Positions 16,726 through 25,017 of a stretch of DNA of 64,000 bases are shown piece after piece. A program made the position numbers and the translations under genes. How positions within the stretch are numbered: position 1 is the first letter of the stretch; every line of letters begins with the position of its first letter. A model generated the notes under the pieces. It worked only from the letters and a program-made list of their open reading frames with translations. It did not search any database and had not been told where the DNA came from. This stretch comes from CG2-30-44-17 sp964344725 (lineage in GTDB: Bacteria; Patescibacteriota; Gracilibacteria; UBA1369; UBA12470): NCBI GenBank assembly GCA_964344725.1, contig CAYFOI010000002.1, forward strand, positions 1 to 64,000, written 5' to 3'.

Positions 16726-18426
16726 CTACTCGAAATACCAAGTATCGATTGTTGCGAATCTATCAGATGGGAATCTAAGGTCATCGATGACTATTCCCTG
16801 AACTCTTTCGTCTACTAAGAAGTAGTAACTTGGAGTATAAAGGAATACTGCAGGGATATCTTCTTCTATGGTTTCTGCGAGTGATTGCAATAGCTCGTCT
16901 TTCTCTGTTGCGTCGAATGTACTTCTGATTTTCTCGATGTATGCGTCTGCGTTTGGATTCCGATAATTTGAAAGATTCAAACCATATTCTGTAGCCTGAC
17001 TCGAGTGCCAGTAAGAATAGGTGTCGAGATTATAGCCTAAGTTTTGACCATATAAAAGCAAATCGTACTCCCTGTTTTGGATCTTTGATTGAAGAGTCTC
17101 GTTATCGTAGGCTTCGATTACTACATCTATCCCGACTTCTGCAAGTTGGCTTTTTATGATATCTGCTGTCATTGATGTTATTTCTTCTTGCTTAGATCCT
17201 TCTTCGAATACCCTCCTGAGGAGCGTGAGGGTGAGTTTCTCTCCGTTTTTATACCTATAACCATCTTCTTCATCCAAATACCATCCTTCTCCGTATAGAG
17301 CTCCCATCGCTTGTTCTTGGTCAGCCTGATGAATCCATTCATCTTGGTTTAGCTCCAGAAGTGGAGTGTCTATTGTTTTTGCATATCCTATTTGATCGAT
17401 TATGTACCCTTTGTCAATTGCTTTGGATATTGCCAATCTTATATCTCTTCTTCCGGTGTACTCTCCGTCTGTATTTATAAAAAGCGCCGTGTACTGAGGA
17501 AGTTCATATTGGTATGCCTCTAGGCGGTCTTCTTGAGCCTCTGCAAGCAGATATCTAGGTATCCTGGCAGTTCCGTGCCATTGTCCTTCGTTATCAAGTA
17601 ATGAATCTGTATCTGGAAAAGTATGAAACCTGAGATTTGTAATGCTTGGTACGTCGCCGTAGTAGTCTTCGAAAACTTCCAGTTCTACTACAAACTCTCC
17701 TTCGTCGACCTCTTCATAAGGTGCTGAAACCATGTATGGACCTGTTCCTACAGGATGCTTGTTAAACTCGTGTGTATCGAGCTCTGAAACAGGTACGTCT
17801 CCGAGTATGTGCTTCGGTAGTAGCCCAACGGTCGTATGAGTAAAAAAGAACGAATTTGTATTTTCTAATGTGAAAGTTATCGTTCTGCTATCCACCATTT
17901 CTATCTCAACTCCTTCGAAATTTGCTCTTAGGATTGGATTTTGGAAATCTGGGCTTTGGATCACGTCGTGATATGTGAAGTATACATCTTCTGCCGTCAC
18001 TTCTGTTCCGTCGTGCCAATAAATATTGTTTTTGAGTGTAAATTTATAAGTAACTTCGTCTTCCAGTAGCACATGAGTTGCTATGTCTTCTGCGACTGTC
18101 CCTGTTTCGGGATCATATTTGCTTAATCCAGAGAAAATAAGGCTACTTATGTCTTGATCGACTTCGTTAAACTCTGTAAAAACCGGATTAAGATGTGTTA
18201 TCTCCCCCACCAGTCCTTCTGCATAAAGAGTTGATGTTACTGTTGTCTCGTCAGCTACATCCGCCATCCTTTCATCCTTAAGTACCGGTGGCACTATAAT
18301 TATGAGAATTAATATAGTAACCAGTATTGATGAAATTTTTTCTTTATTTGAAAAAGACTTAATCGTTTTGACAGATAGCGTCAAAGCGGCTTTCAAGCTT
18401 TGAAGTGTTTTTTTAAGTTTTTTCAT
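16726..18426 (-). CDS. ABC substrate-binding protein, family 5 (peptide/nickel type)
   Basis: 566 residues. Instead of a lipobox, the N-terminus has a long basic cytoplasmic part and one membrane helix (about 33-47), so the protein is probably membrane-anchored. The mature domain shows GEITHLNPVFTEFNEVDQDI, YKFTLKNNIYWHDGTEVTAEDVYFTY and HPVGTGPYMV, the core signatures of SBP_bac_5 (OppA/DppA). No permease gene is adjacent. The ligand is unknown; oligopeptides are the common case. Confidence 0.92.
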   Translation of the reverse strand: MKKLKKTLQSLKAALTLSVKTIKSFSNKEKISSILVTILILIIIVPPVLKDERMADVADETTVTSTLYAEGLVGEITHLNPVFTEFNEVDQDISSLIFSGLSKYDPETGTVAEDIATHVLLEDEVTYKFTLKNNIYWHDGTEVTAEDVYFTYHDVIQSPDFQNPILRANFEGVEIEMVDSRTITFTLENTNSFFFTHTTVGLLPKHILGDVPVSELDTHEFNKHPVGTGPYMVSAPYEEVDEGEFVVELEVFEDYYGDVPSITNLRFHTFPDTDSLLDNEGQWHGTARIPRYLLAEAQEDRLEAYQYELPQYTALFINTDGEYTGRRDIRLAISKAIDKGYIIDQIGYAKTIDTPLLELNQDEWIHQADQEQAMGALYGEGWYLDEEDGYRYKNGEKLTLTLLRRVFEEGSKQEEITSMTADIIKSQLAEVGIDVVIEAYDNETLQSKIQNREYDLLLYGQNLGYNLDTYSYWHSSQATEYGLNLSNYRNPNADAYIEKIRSTFDATEKDELLQSLAETIEEDIPAVFLYTPSYYFLVDERVQGIVIDDLRFPSDRFATIDTWYFE

Positions 18427-18440
18427 GGATCACATATTGT

Positions 18441-18457
18441 GTTTTGCTCCGCAAAAC
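18441..18457 (-). repeat. Palindrome P1 before the family-5 SBP gene
   Basis: GTTTTGC-tcc-GCAAAAC, followed on the plus strand by CGACTTATA as at 24711. It lies 15 nt upstream of the SBP start codon. A convincing P2 partner is missing; GGGCTGGATCG and CTGTGGCGGGCT nearby could be a decayed one. Confidence 0.65.
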
Positions 18458-18499
18458 GACTTATATTAAGGGCTGGATCGCTATACTTCCTGTGGCGGG

Positions 18500-18718
18500 C
18501 TAAACAAAAAGCATGGCTATTGAGAGTCCCACAAATACTACTACTAATACAACTGTAGCTGTTGCAAGAATCTTTTCAGCTCCTCTCTTTGTCGCATAAA
18601 AATTGCCTCCGCCTCCTCCGAAAGTCATTGAAAGACCTGTGCCTCTTTGCTGAAGCATAATTGCGAATATCAATAATATCGAGACAATTACGTGTAATGT
18701 TAATAAAGCTGTGTGCAT
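18500..18718 (-). CDS. secG: Preprotein translocase subunit SecG
   Basis: 72 residues. Two membrane helices flank the conserved segment MLQQRGTGLSMTFGGGGG, which is the SecG hallmark. It assists SecYEG/SecA export at the inner membrane. A spacer of TACTAGATACTAAATACTAA on the coding strand precedes the ATG, another member of the TAG/CTA-rich leader group. Confidence 0.95.
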   Translation of the reverse strand: MHTALLTLHVIVSILLIFAIMLQQRGTGLSMTFGGGGGNFYATKRGAEKILATATVVLVVVFVGLSIAMLFV

Positions 18719-18752
18719 GATGTTAGTATTTAGTATCTAGTATATGGATTGG

Positions 18753-19121
18753 TTATTTCTTTAGAAGCCAGTGTTCTAGCCAATTCACGAGGCCAAAGAT
18801 AATGGCTGCCCATAGATAAGTCAAGGCTCCTTCAACCTGCAAATCAATTCCAGAAAAGTCTAATACGTCTAAAACATAATCCAAAATACCCAACATCACT
18901 GCATTGATGATAATCAGGAACAACCCTGCGCTTATAAATATTGCAGGAAACGACAACAATTTAATTACAGGTTTGACAAGTACATTTAACAGTCCTAGGA
19001 CAGCACCTGCTATTAGCAAGAAAGGAATTCCTCCTGTGAAATTGAACTTATCTATGAGGAGTGCTGTCATCCAGAGCGCTCCCATATTTACTGCGACTGT
19101 AAAAGCTATGCGTTTTAGCAT
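18753..19121 (-). CDS. Phage-holin-4/YvlD-like membrane protein
   Basis: 122 residues with four hydrophobic helices. GALWMTALLIDKFNF, GLLNVLVKPVIKLLSFPA and INAVMLGILDYVLD match the phage_holin_4_superfamily/YvlD pattern. Such genes are common chromosomal genes in many bacteria and are not evidence of a prophage. It is probably an envelope protein of unknown role, 35 nt before secG. Confidence 0.85.
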   Translation of the reverse strand: MLKRIAFTVAVNMGALWMTALLIDKFNFTGGIPFLLIAGAVLGLLNVLVKPVIKLLSFPAIFISAGLFLIIINAVMLGILDYVLDVLDFSGIDLQVEGALTYLWAAIIFGLVNWLEHWLLKK

Positions 19122-19137
19122 TATTTTTTGCGTTTAT

Positions 19138-19443
19138 TTAACTTGAGAGTATAAGACCGGCCCTCACCATTGAAGTAAAGACATCTCCTAGTCTACGATG
19201 TCCTTCTGTTGTATCCATATTTGCATCTTTCATATATTGAAGTAGGCGCAATACCGTACCCCATGTTACCTTTAGCTCTACGCTCATAGTCCCTTCCGTT
19301 ATTGCTCGTTCTGCCAATCCCGCAAATATCCCCAAATTCATATCCAACGCATCTGCTACAACTTCTCGTTCTGCCAAATCAAGTTGTAGTGGAGTCCCTA
19401 ACGTATGATCTTCTGGGATTATATTTGCTTTTGGCGCTTCCAT
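19138..19443 (-). CDS. Small soluble protein (unknown)
   Basis: 101 residues from ATG 19443. Mainly helical (LDLAEREVVADALDMNLGIF, WGTVLRLLQYMKD) with no recognised domain. The frame could extend to a TTG at 19497, but a good promoter (TTGCCT-17-TAAAAT, 19469-19497) would then lie inside the gene, so ATG 19443 is preferred. The neighbour upstream has a matching promoter. Confidence 0.6.
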   Translation of the reverse strand: MEAPKANIIPEDHTLGTPLQLDLAEREVVADALDMNLGIFAGLAERAITEGTMSVELKVTWGTVLRLLQYMKDANMDTTEGHRRLGDVFTSMVRAGLILSS

Positions 19444-19468
19444 AGGTTTGTGTCTTAATATCAATGAG

Positions 19469-19497
19469 ATTTTACTGGAGAACTTGATCTTAGGCAA
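19469..19497 (-). promoter_or_regulatory. Promoter of the 19138-19443 gene
   Basis: -35 TTGCCT (19492-19497), 17-nt spacer, -10 TAAAAT (19469-19474). The block CTCCAGTAAAAT is shared with the promoter at 19750-19778. The -35 overlaps the end of the upstream gene region. Confidence 0.65.
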
Positions 19498-19498
19498 T

Positions 19499-19726
19499 TT
19501 ATTCTCCTTCGTATAAAGGAGACTTCTTCACGTACAGGTCGTGGTAGAGTCTTTCTGCTTCAGTTATCGCCGCATCTGGATCTTGATGGAATAGTTCTAT
19601 TATTCGGTCTGCCTCGGCTTGACCTATTAATCTTTGAGTCATTAAAACTGTTAGTTTTGGGTCTATGTCTCGAGTCCATCTCGGATCATTGAGCCTCTCA
19701 TCTAGAGGAGTTGGTCTAGGTCTCAT
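19499..19726 (-). CDS. Small soluble protein (unknown)
   Basis: 75 residues (PTPLDERLNDPRWTRDIDPK, then a helical part AEADRIIELFHQDPDAA). No family recognised. ATG follows AACAAAAAAAC. A good promoter lies about 25 nt upstream of the ATG. Confidence 0.6.
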   Translation of the reverse strand: MRPRPTPLDERLNDPRWTRDIDPKLTVLMTQRLIGQAEADRIIELFHQDPDAAITEAERLYHDLYVKKSPLYEGE

Positions 19727-19749
19727 GTTTTTTTGTTAAATCAGGCGAA

Positions 19750-19778
19750 ATTTTACTGGAGTATTTTATTCGTTGCAA
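19750..19778 (-). promoter_or_regulatory. Promoter of the 19499-19726 gene
   Basis: -35 TTGCAA (19773-19778), 17-nt spacer, -10 TAAAAT (19750-19755), with the CTCCAGTAAAAT block also present at 19469. Confidence 0.65.
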
Positions 19779-19836
19779 TATTGAGATTATGGCGTTATTG
19801 GCGTATTATTATTTACTCTAGAAAACTTTTTCACTC

Positions 19837-20172
19837 ATGGGAGACGAAAGAAACAAATTAGGTGGTAGTAGTTATGTTTTGGATCGACGTGGTGGGCATA
19901 GATCTGTTGAGCTGATTGACGAAGACGACACAACAGTCCCTCCTACCGACGTTTCCTTGGTTGGCAATAGGCCTCGTCTTGTAGCGTGGTCTTTGGCTTC
20001 CGAACATGTCAGGTTTCTCACATCTAATATTGGCATGTCTCTTGATGGTGAAACGCTTAAGGTGCGAGAAACTGCTAATCAGTTACGTAGTTGGGGGATT
20101 ATAAAAATCAATCCATCTAACGGCTTTGTAACCTTAACTACATTTGGCAGTGAAGTTCTTCGCGAGCTTTAG
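19837..20172 (+). CDS. Small protein, possible winged-helix C-terminus (unknown)
   Basis: 111 residues. The first 45 look disordered and charged; the second half (LVAWSLASEHVRFLTSNIG, LKVRETANQLRSWGIIKIN, GFVTLTTFGSEVL) has the helix-helix-wing rhythm of a small winged-helix domain. This is only a pattern impression. It is convergent with the HD gene, with one base between stops. Confidence 0.55.
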   Translation: MGDERNKLGGSSYVLDRRGGHRSVELIDEDDTTVPPTDVSLVGNRPRLVAWSLASEHVRFLTSNIGMSLDGETLKVRETANQLRSWGIIKINPSNGFVTLTTFGSEVLREL

Positions 20173-20173
20173 T

Positions 20174-20749
20174 TTAGAAGCCCATTTCGTCAGCTATCCC
20201 CTGCATCGCTTCTATCGCTATTTCTATGAATTGTGATTTTTCTAAGCCTGTTTTTTCTATGTCGCTAATAAATTCGCGGTTTACTTTTGCTGCGAAAGAC
20301 TTGTCTTTGAGCTTTTTCTTTATTGATTTCGGTTTAACGCTTGCGAATTTCTTGTCTGGGATCATGAGGGTGTATGCGACTATTAACCCTGTTATATTCT
20401 CTGCGGCCGAAAGAGCATATTCCATTTTTGATTCGCGTTTCGCGTCTATATATCCGAGATTCTCACAGTGAGATTGGATAGCATGAAACATTTCAGGGAT
20501 GTCGTATCCTTCTTCTTTGAGGATCTCTACAGTTCTTACACCGTGGTTTTCGTAATTTTCTCCACATTCGTTCATGTCTAAGTCGTGAAGAAGGCCTGTA
20601 ATTCCCCAGAACTCCTCGTCCTCGCCAAAGTGCTTAGCGAGAGCGCGCATAATTACTTCTGTTTCGCGTGAATGTTGCAGCAAGTACTCTTCTTTGAGGT
20701 ATTTTTTTACGAGCTCGCGAGCTTCATCGATTGTTATTGAGTTTTTCAT
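20174..20749 (-). CDS. HD-domain (HDIG-type) hydrolase
   Basis: 191 residues. HSRETEVIMRAL, the metal motif LLHDLDM, ENHGVRTVEIL and AIQSHCENLG supply the H...HD...H...D-type ligands of HD phosphohydrolases. The substrate is unknown; small HD proteins of this type often act on nucleotides. It is the third gene in the run ileS, lipoprotein, HD. Confidence 0.85.
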   Translation of the reverse strand: MKNSITIDEARELVKKYLKEEYLLQHSRETEVIMRALAKHFGEDEEFWGITGLLHDLDMNECGENYENHGVRTVEILKEEGYDIPEMFHAIQSHCENLGYIDAKRESKMEYALSAAENITGLIVAYTLMIPDKKFASVKPKSIKKKLKDKSFAAKVNREFISDIEKTGLEKSQFIEIAIEAMQGIADEMGF

Positions 20750-20789
20750 TAGTTAACTTGGAGTTAGGAACTAGAAACTTGAAATAGTT

Positions 20790-21575
20790 TTATTCGGCTT
20801 GAAGGGTTCCATACCAGGTACCAGATTCGCCTGTGTCTGCATTGGTCCAGGTCCCTTCTATCTCTGTATCACCATCTTCTAAAGTTACTTCCATAATTAC
20901 GCTTCCATCTTCCGATGTAATTGTCACGTTATTTCCATCTACTTCATACGTGCCAAAAGGTTCATCGTCGTAAGATTCGTATGACACGCTTGCACTACCG
21001 TCTTGAATCTTTATATAAGTTGAGGTAACAGACCCATCATCACGAATAGCCAATAACTGATGTCTAGCATACTCCCCTTCAAAAAGCCCATCAGGGAATG
21101 AGGCCATCCATAGGCCTGTTATATCAACCGGTAGATCTGCCAACTTGTATGCTGTCCAATACGCCTCGACTCCTTCCATGTCTATGATTGATCCTGCCAT
21201 ATTTTCTTCATCGATAAAGGCTCCCCACATTCCTTGTCCTCCTGTCATGTAAACGCTCATGCCATCTACCGCCCATTCCCCTTCTGTTCCTTCTGGATAA
21301 AGTACATGGGCTGAAGCCTCTGGCGTCGTTACATCTCCGTATTCACCTGTAATTGTTCCGTCTGGCCAAAACACTGCAGGTCCTTCTATCATTCCGCTGT
21401 TTGCTATTAAGACAAAGTACCATGTGCCTAAAATTTCTTGCGAATAATCGATCTCTTCTAGTATTTCTTCTGGTTCTGTCGTTTCTTCGGCGATTTCTTC
21501 CTCGGTTTCTGCTCCACAACCCGAAATAGTCAGTAGGATTGAGGCGGTAGTCAGTAGTGTTAGCAGTTTTTTCAT
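20790..21575 (-). CDS. Lipoprotein of unknown function
   Basis: 261 residues. Signal peptide ending LTISGC with Cys20, an acidic tether (TEEEIAEETTEPEEILEEID), then a beta-rich body with repeated blocks (GTWYFVLIANSG, GLWMASFPDGLF, GTWTNADTGESGTWYG). The repeated GxW pattern recalls lipocalin-like or META-like beta-barrel modules, but no family can be named. Confidence 0.8.
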   Translation of the reverse strand: MKKLLTLLTTASILLTISGCGAETEEEIAEETTEPEEILEEIDYSQEILGTWYFVLIANSGMIEGPAVFWPDGTITGEYGDVTTPEASAHVLYPEGTEGEWAVDGMSVYMTGGQGMWGAFIDEENMAGSIIDMEGVEAYWTAYKLADLPVDITGLWMASFPDGLFEGEYARHQLLAIRDDGSVTSTYIKIQDGSASVSYESYDDEPFGTYEVDGNNVTITSEDGSVIMEVTLEDGDTEIEGTWTNADTGESGTWYGTLQAE

Positions 21576-21593
21576 GATGTTTTGTGGTTATGG

Positions 21594-24500
21594 TTATTTC
21601 TTGAGCGCAATCTTAACACTTTGCCCGTCAAGATCTACCTCTTTTTCAATATCCCAGTCTGAGCCTTCTATTGTTTCTGCGAGTTTGTTAGCCAGAGTTT
21701 CGCCGCTTATGTAATCTGTGAATTGCTTTACGGCTTCGGAGGTTTCACCACCTGCTTCGATTGCAACCATTATGCGATCTGAGACGTTGTACTCGGCTTC
21801 TTTACGCATATCTTGGATTGAACGGACTAAGTCGCGTGCATAGCCTTCCAGCTTGAGTTCTTTGGTGATTTCTGTGTCTAGCGCTACAACTACTCCGTCC
21901 TCGCTCGCAACGTCGAAGCCTTCTTTGCCTTCATATCCGACTGAGACCTCGTCACCTGTGAGTTTGTACTCGCCTATCTTGACCGTATCTCCTTCGAGTT
22001 CAAAATTACCAGCCTTGGCTTCTTTGATGATGTTTTGGACTTCGCCTCCGTATTTTGGACCAAGAACCTTTGCGTTAGGACTGACGCGGAACTCTGCCAC
22101 ATCTGATGCGTCTTCTAGGATTTTTAGTTCTTTTACATTGAGCTCTTCTAGGATGACATCTTCTTCAAAGTCGTGCCTTAAGTGGTCTGGAAGTGCAACT
22201 TGGACTTTTGAAAGCGGCTGGCGGACTTTGATTTGTTTTTGAGCCCTTACCCCATGCCCGAGGGTTACGATTGCTCTTGTGACTTTTATCTCTAGGCTCA
22301 AATCTTCGTTTATAAGGGATTCATCGACTATTGGCCAATCCTCTAGGTGAACTGATTCTTTACCTGTCAAATTGCAGAAAATTTCTTCTGATACGAATGG
22401 GCAGAATGGAGCTAGTACCTTCGATAGAGTCACTAGAACTTCGTGCAGTGTTGCGTATGCTGAAGACTTGTCTAAGTCGTTTTCGTTTTTCCAAAATCTT
22501 CGTCGTGATCTGCGGATATACCAGTTTGTAAGATTGTCTATGAATTTCGGTATTGTGTTTGTCGCTTTCTGCAAATCGTATGCGTCCATTTGCTCTGTTA
22601 CTTCTTTTACTAGCAGTTGAAGCTCTGAAAGAATCCATTTATCGAGCTTGTTGGTTGGTTTTTCATCTCCTGGTTCCCATCCATCGATATTTGCGTAAGT
22701 TACTAAGAAGCTGTAGCTGTTCCAGACAGGCAGAATCACACCTTTTACCACTTCGTCGACTCCCCTTTCGGAGAATCTGAGTGTGTCAGCTTTTACTACT
22801 GGAGAGTTCATCATATAAAACCTGAGTGCGTCTGCTCCGTATTTATCGAAAACCAGTTTAGGTTCTGGGTAGTTTTTGAGACGTTTTGACATTTTTTTGC
22901 CGTCTTCGGCTAGAACCAGTCCGTTAACTATTACGTTCTTGAATGGCGATTTGCCAAATAGAGCTGTTCCTAGGACAACAAGCGTATAAAACCATCCTCT
23001 AGTTTGATCGAGTCCTTCTGCGATGTACTGGGCTGGAAAGTTCCTTTCGAACCTTTCCTTGTTCTCAAAAGGATAGTGCTCTTGTGCGTAAGGCATTGAG
23101 CCTGATTCAAACCAACAGTCTAGAACTTCTGGAATCCTTTTGTAAGTTTTTCCGTCTTTTCCTATCGTGACTTCGTCTACGAAGTGCTTGTGGAGGTCTT
23201 CTACTTTTTGGCCTGAAAGTTTTTCGAGTTCTTCTATAGATCCGACGCAAATTACATCACCATCTTCTGCTCGCCAGATTGGAAGAGGTGCCCCCCAATA
23301 CCTGTTACGACTGATACACCAGTCACGTGCATTCTCTAACCATTGGCCAAAACGACCTTCTTGCAGGTGATCTGGTACCCAATTGATGTCTTTGTTTGAT
23401 GCGAGCATCTTCTCTTTGATCTCTGTGACTTTCACGAACCAAGAAGTAGTTGAGAAATTAAGAAGCGGCGAATCACAACGCCAACAATGTGGATATGAGT
23501 GTTTGTAAGTCTTCGCATCGAAAACTTTCCCTACTTTCTCTAAGTACTCAACTATCTTGCGATCTGTCTTCATATGGTCATCGAGAGGTTTTACATGTTC
23601 GCCTACAAACTCTTTTACTTCTTCTTTGAATCTTCCATCTATCCCAACATGCTGAACGACTTGAAAATCTCGGTCTTTTACAAAAAGGAGATCGTCCTCA
23701 CCATAACCTCCGGCTATGTGTACAACACCTGTTCCGTCTTCTGTAGAAACAAAATCTGCAGTTGAAACTCTGAATCCACCTTCCTCTTTTAAATCTGCAT
23801 AATAAGGGAAAAGCGGTTCGTATCCTTTTTCGTCTAATTTTTCTCCTTTGAATGTTTCTAAAACTTCGTAATCTTTTCCCTCGAATGTTTTTTCAACTAA
23901 GTCTTTCGCTAATATTAATTTTTCGCCTTCGTATTCAACTTTTGCATATTCGACATCTGCACCTACGGCTAGGAAAAAGTTCCCCGGCAATGTCCAAGGA
24001 GTTGTTGTCCAGGCTAGAATGTATGTGTTTTCTTCATCGTCTAACTTGAATTTAGCTGTAATCGACTGGTCTGTGATGTCTTTGTAGCCTTGAGTTACCT
24101 CAAAATTCGAGAGAGGTGTAACACAGCGGGGACAGATATGCATAGATTTGTGTCCTTCGTAGATCAGTTCTTTGTCCCAAAGCTGTCTAAAAATCCACCA
24201 TATCGTCTCCATGTATTCTGGGTTCATCGTTTTGTAGTCATCCTTGAAATCCACCCATCGCCCCATCCGATCGACAGTCTCTTCCCATTCTTTTGTGTAT
24301 CTTAAGACAATTGAGCGACATTTTTCGCAAAATTCGTGTACGCCGTAATTCTCCTCTATATCTTGTTTGCCAGATATCCCCAGTTCTTTTTCTACTTCGT
24401 ACTCAACAGGAAGTCCGTGACAGTCCCATCCGAAACGGCGTTCGATACGGAATCCTTTCATCGTCCAATATCTAGGCACTACATCTTTCAGCGTTCCTGC

Positions 24501-24680
24501 TAAGATGTGTCCGTAGTGAGGGAGGCCTGTTGCGAACGGAGGGCCATCGTAGAAAACATATTCGTTGTCTTTTGGTCTCTGGTCTACTGATTTTTCGAAA
24601 GTTTTGTTCTCTTTCCAATGCTTTATGAGTTTTTCTTCAAGCGATGGGAAGTGTTGTTTAGGGTCTACTGGGTTGAACAT
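21594..24680 (-). CDS. ileS: Isoleucyl-tRNA synthetase, IleS2-like
   Basis: 1028 residues. Class I synthetase with the HIGH motif as HYGH (55-58) and KMSKR (596-600). GLPVEYEVEKELGISGKQDI and the eukaryote-like C-terminal layout without the zinc-finger end typical of E. coli IleS place it nearer IleS2, the group that is often less sensitive to mupirocin; that property is only inferred. Editing (CP1) residues TTTPWTLPGNFFLAV are present. A T-box leader precedes it, so it is probably induced by uncharged tRNA(Ile). Confidence 0.97.
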   Translation of the reverse strand: MFNPVDPKQHFPSLEEKLIKHWKENKTFEKSVDQRPKDNEYVFYDGPPFATGLPHYGHILAGTLKDVVPRYWTMKGFRIERRFGWDCHGLPVEYEVEKELGISGKQDIEENYGVHEFCEKCRSIVLRYTKEWEETVDRMGRWVDFKDDYKTMNPEYMETIWWIFRQLWDKELIYEGHKSMHICPRCVTPLSNFEVTQGYKDITDQSITAKFKLDDEENTYILAWTTTPWTLPGNFFLAVGADVEYAKVEYEGEKLILAKDLVEKTFEGKDYEVLETFKGEKLDEKGYEPLFPYYADLKEEGGFRVSTADFVSTEDGTGVVHIAGGYGEDDLLFVKDRDFQVVQHVGIDGRFKEEVKEFVGEHVKPLDDHMKTDRKIVEYLEKVGKVFDAKTYKHSYPHCWRCDSPLLNFSTTSWFVKVTEIKEKMLASNKDINWVPDHLQEGRFGQWLENARDWCISRNRYWGAPLPIWRAEDGDVICVGSIEELEKLSGQKVEDLHKHFVDEVTIGKDGKTYKRIPEVLDCWFESGSMPYAQEHYPFENKERFERNFPAQYIAEGLDQTRGWFYTLVVLGTALFGKSPFKNVIVNGLVLAEDGKKMSKRLKNYPEPKLVFDKYGADALRFYMMNSPVVKADTLRFSERGVDEVVKGVILPVWNSYSFLVTYANIDGWEPGDEKPTNKLDKWILSELQLLVKEVTEQMDAYDLQKATNTIPKFIDNLTNWYIRRSRRRFWKNENDLDKSSAYATLHEVLVTLSKVLAPFCPFVSEEIFCNLTGKESVHLEDWPIVDESLINEDLSLEIKVTRAIVTLGHGVRAQKQIKVRQPLSKVQVALPDHLRHDFEEDVILEELNVKELKILEDASDVAEFRVSPNAKVLGPKYGGEVQNIIKEAKAGNFELEGDTVKIGEYKLTGDEVSVGYEGKEGFDVASEDGVVVALDTEITKELKLEGYARDLVRSIQDMRKEAEYNVSDRIMVAIEAGGETSEAVKQFTDYISGETLANKLAETIEGSDWDIEKEVDLDGQSVKIALKK

Positions 24681-24710
24681 AGGGTTTAGGGTTTAGGGTG
24701 TAGTCGTGGA
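24681..24710 (-). repeat. Telomere-like leader before ileS
   Basis: The coding strand reads CACCCTAAACCCTAAACCCT directly into the ileS ATG: clean CCCTAAA units with no Shine-Dalgarno. Confidence 0.75.
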
Positions 24711-24768
24711 GTTTCGCTTCGCGAAACGACTTGTTAGCATGGGCCTGTGCGCCTTTCGGCGCGGCCTG
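24711..24768 (-). repeat. Tandem palindromic module P2-P1 (copy 3)
   Basis: P1 (24711-24727) is GTTTCGC-ttc-GCGAAAC. P2 (24742-24768) is GCGCC-TTTC-GGCGC between direct GGCCTG copies. It lies between the T-box terminator and the telomere-like leader, so it would be transcribed only on read-through. Confidence 0.8.
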
Positions 24769-24979
24769 AAAAAGGTGGCTTCAAGGGCTCGCGTTTCCGC
24801 GGGCGGTACCACCTCGAGTTTGGGCTTAATGACGTTTGGTAACGGAGTTTAGTCTCCGGGGAGGTCTAGTAGTCAGTAGTCAGTAGGAATTGGTCAGTAG
24901 TGACTATTGATTTTCTTCTCCCCACTTAAGCGGTGATTGCCGCTTTCAGGCGTGTTTATTCGTGTATTTCAAAAGGACG
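24769..24979 (-). ncRNA. T-box riboswitch leader of ileS
   Basis: The coding strand carries the T-box core GAGGTGGTACCGC (24805-24814 region). An antiterminator can be drawn: GAGG with CCTT, TGGTACC bulge, GC/GC, then CGCG-gaaa-CGCG. A competing terminator pairs AGGTGG with CCACCT (24773-24778) and is followed by TTTTT. Upstream, CGGAG-actaaa-CTCCG fits stem III, and AAGCGG-caatca-CCGCTT is a hairpin whose loop contains AUC, an Ile codon, a possible specifier on a very short stem I. Transcription start is inferred from the promoter. Confidence 0.85.
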
Positions 24980-24985
24980 GTAGGG

Positions 24986-25013
24986 ATTATACCAGGTATT
25001 TTAAGGAGTGCAA
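24986..25013 (-). promoter_or_regulatory. Promoter of the T-box/ileS transcript
   Basis: -35 TTGCAC (25008-25013), 16-nt spacer, -10 TATAAT (24986-24991) with an upstream TGg extension. It sits immediately after the purB stop, so ileS is separable from the pur genes. Confidence 0.8.
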
Positions 25014-25017
25014 TCTT

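Noticed and set aside
18753..19121. Holin-like gene as sign of a prophage
   Set aside because: Family is widespread as a chromosomal membrane protein; no phage structural, lysis or integrase genes nearby.
24681..24705. CCCTAAA units as a telomere or replicon end
   Set aside because: They are internal, very short and directly upstream of start codons.
24869..24908. Short direct repeats as a CRISPR array
   Set aside because: Units are 7-8 nt without spacers and no cas gene is present.
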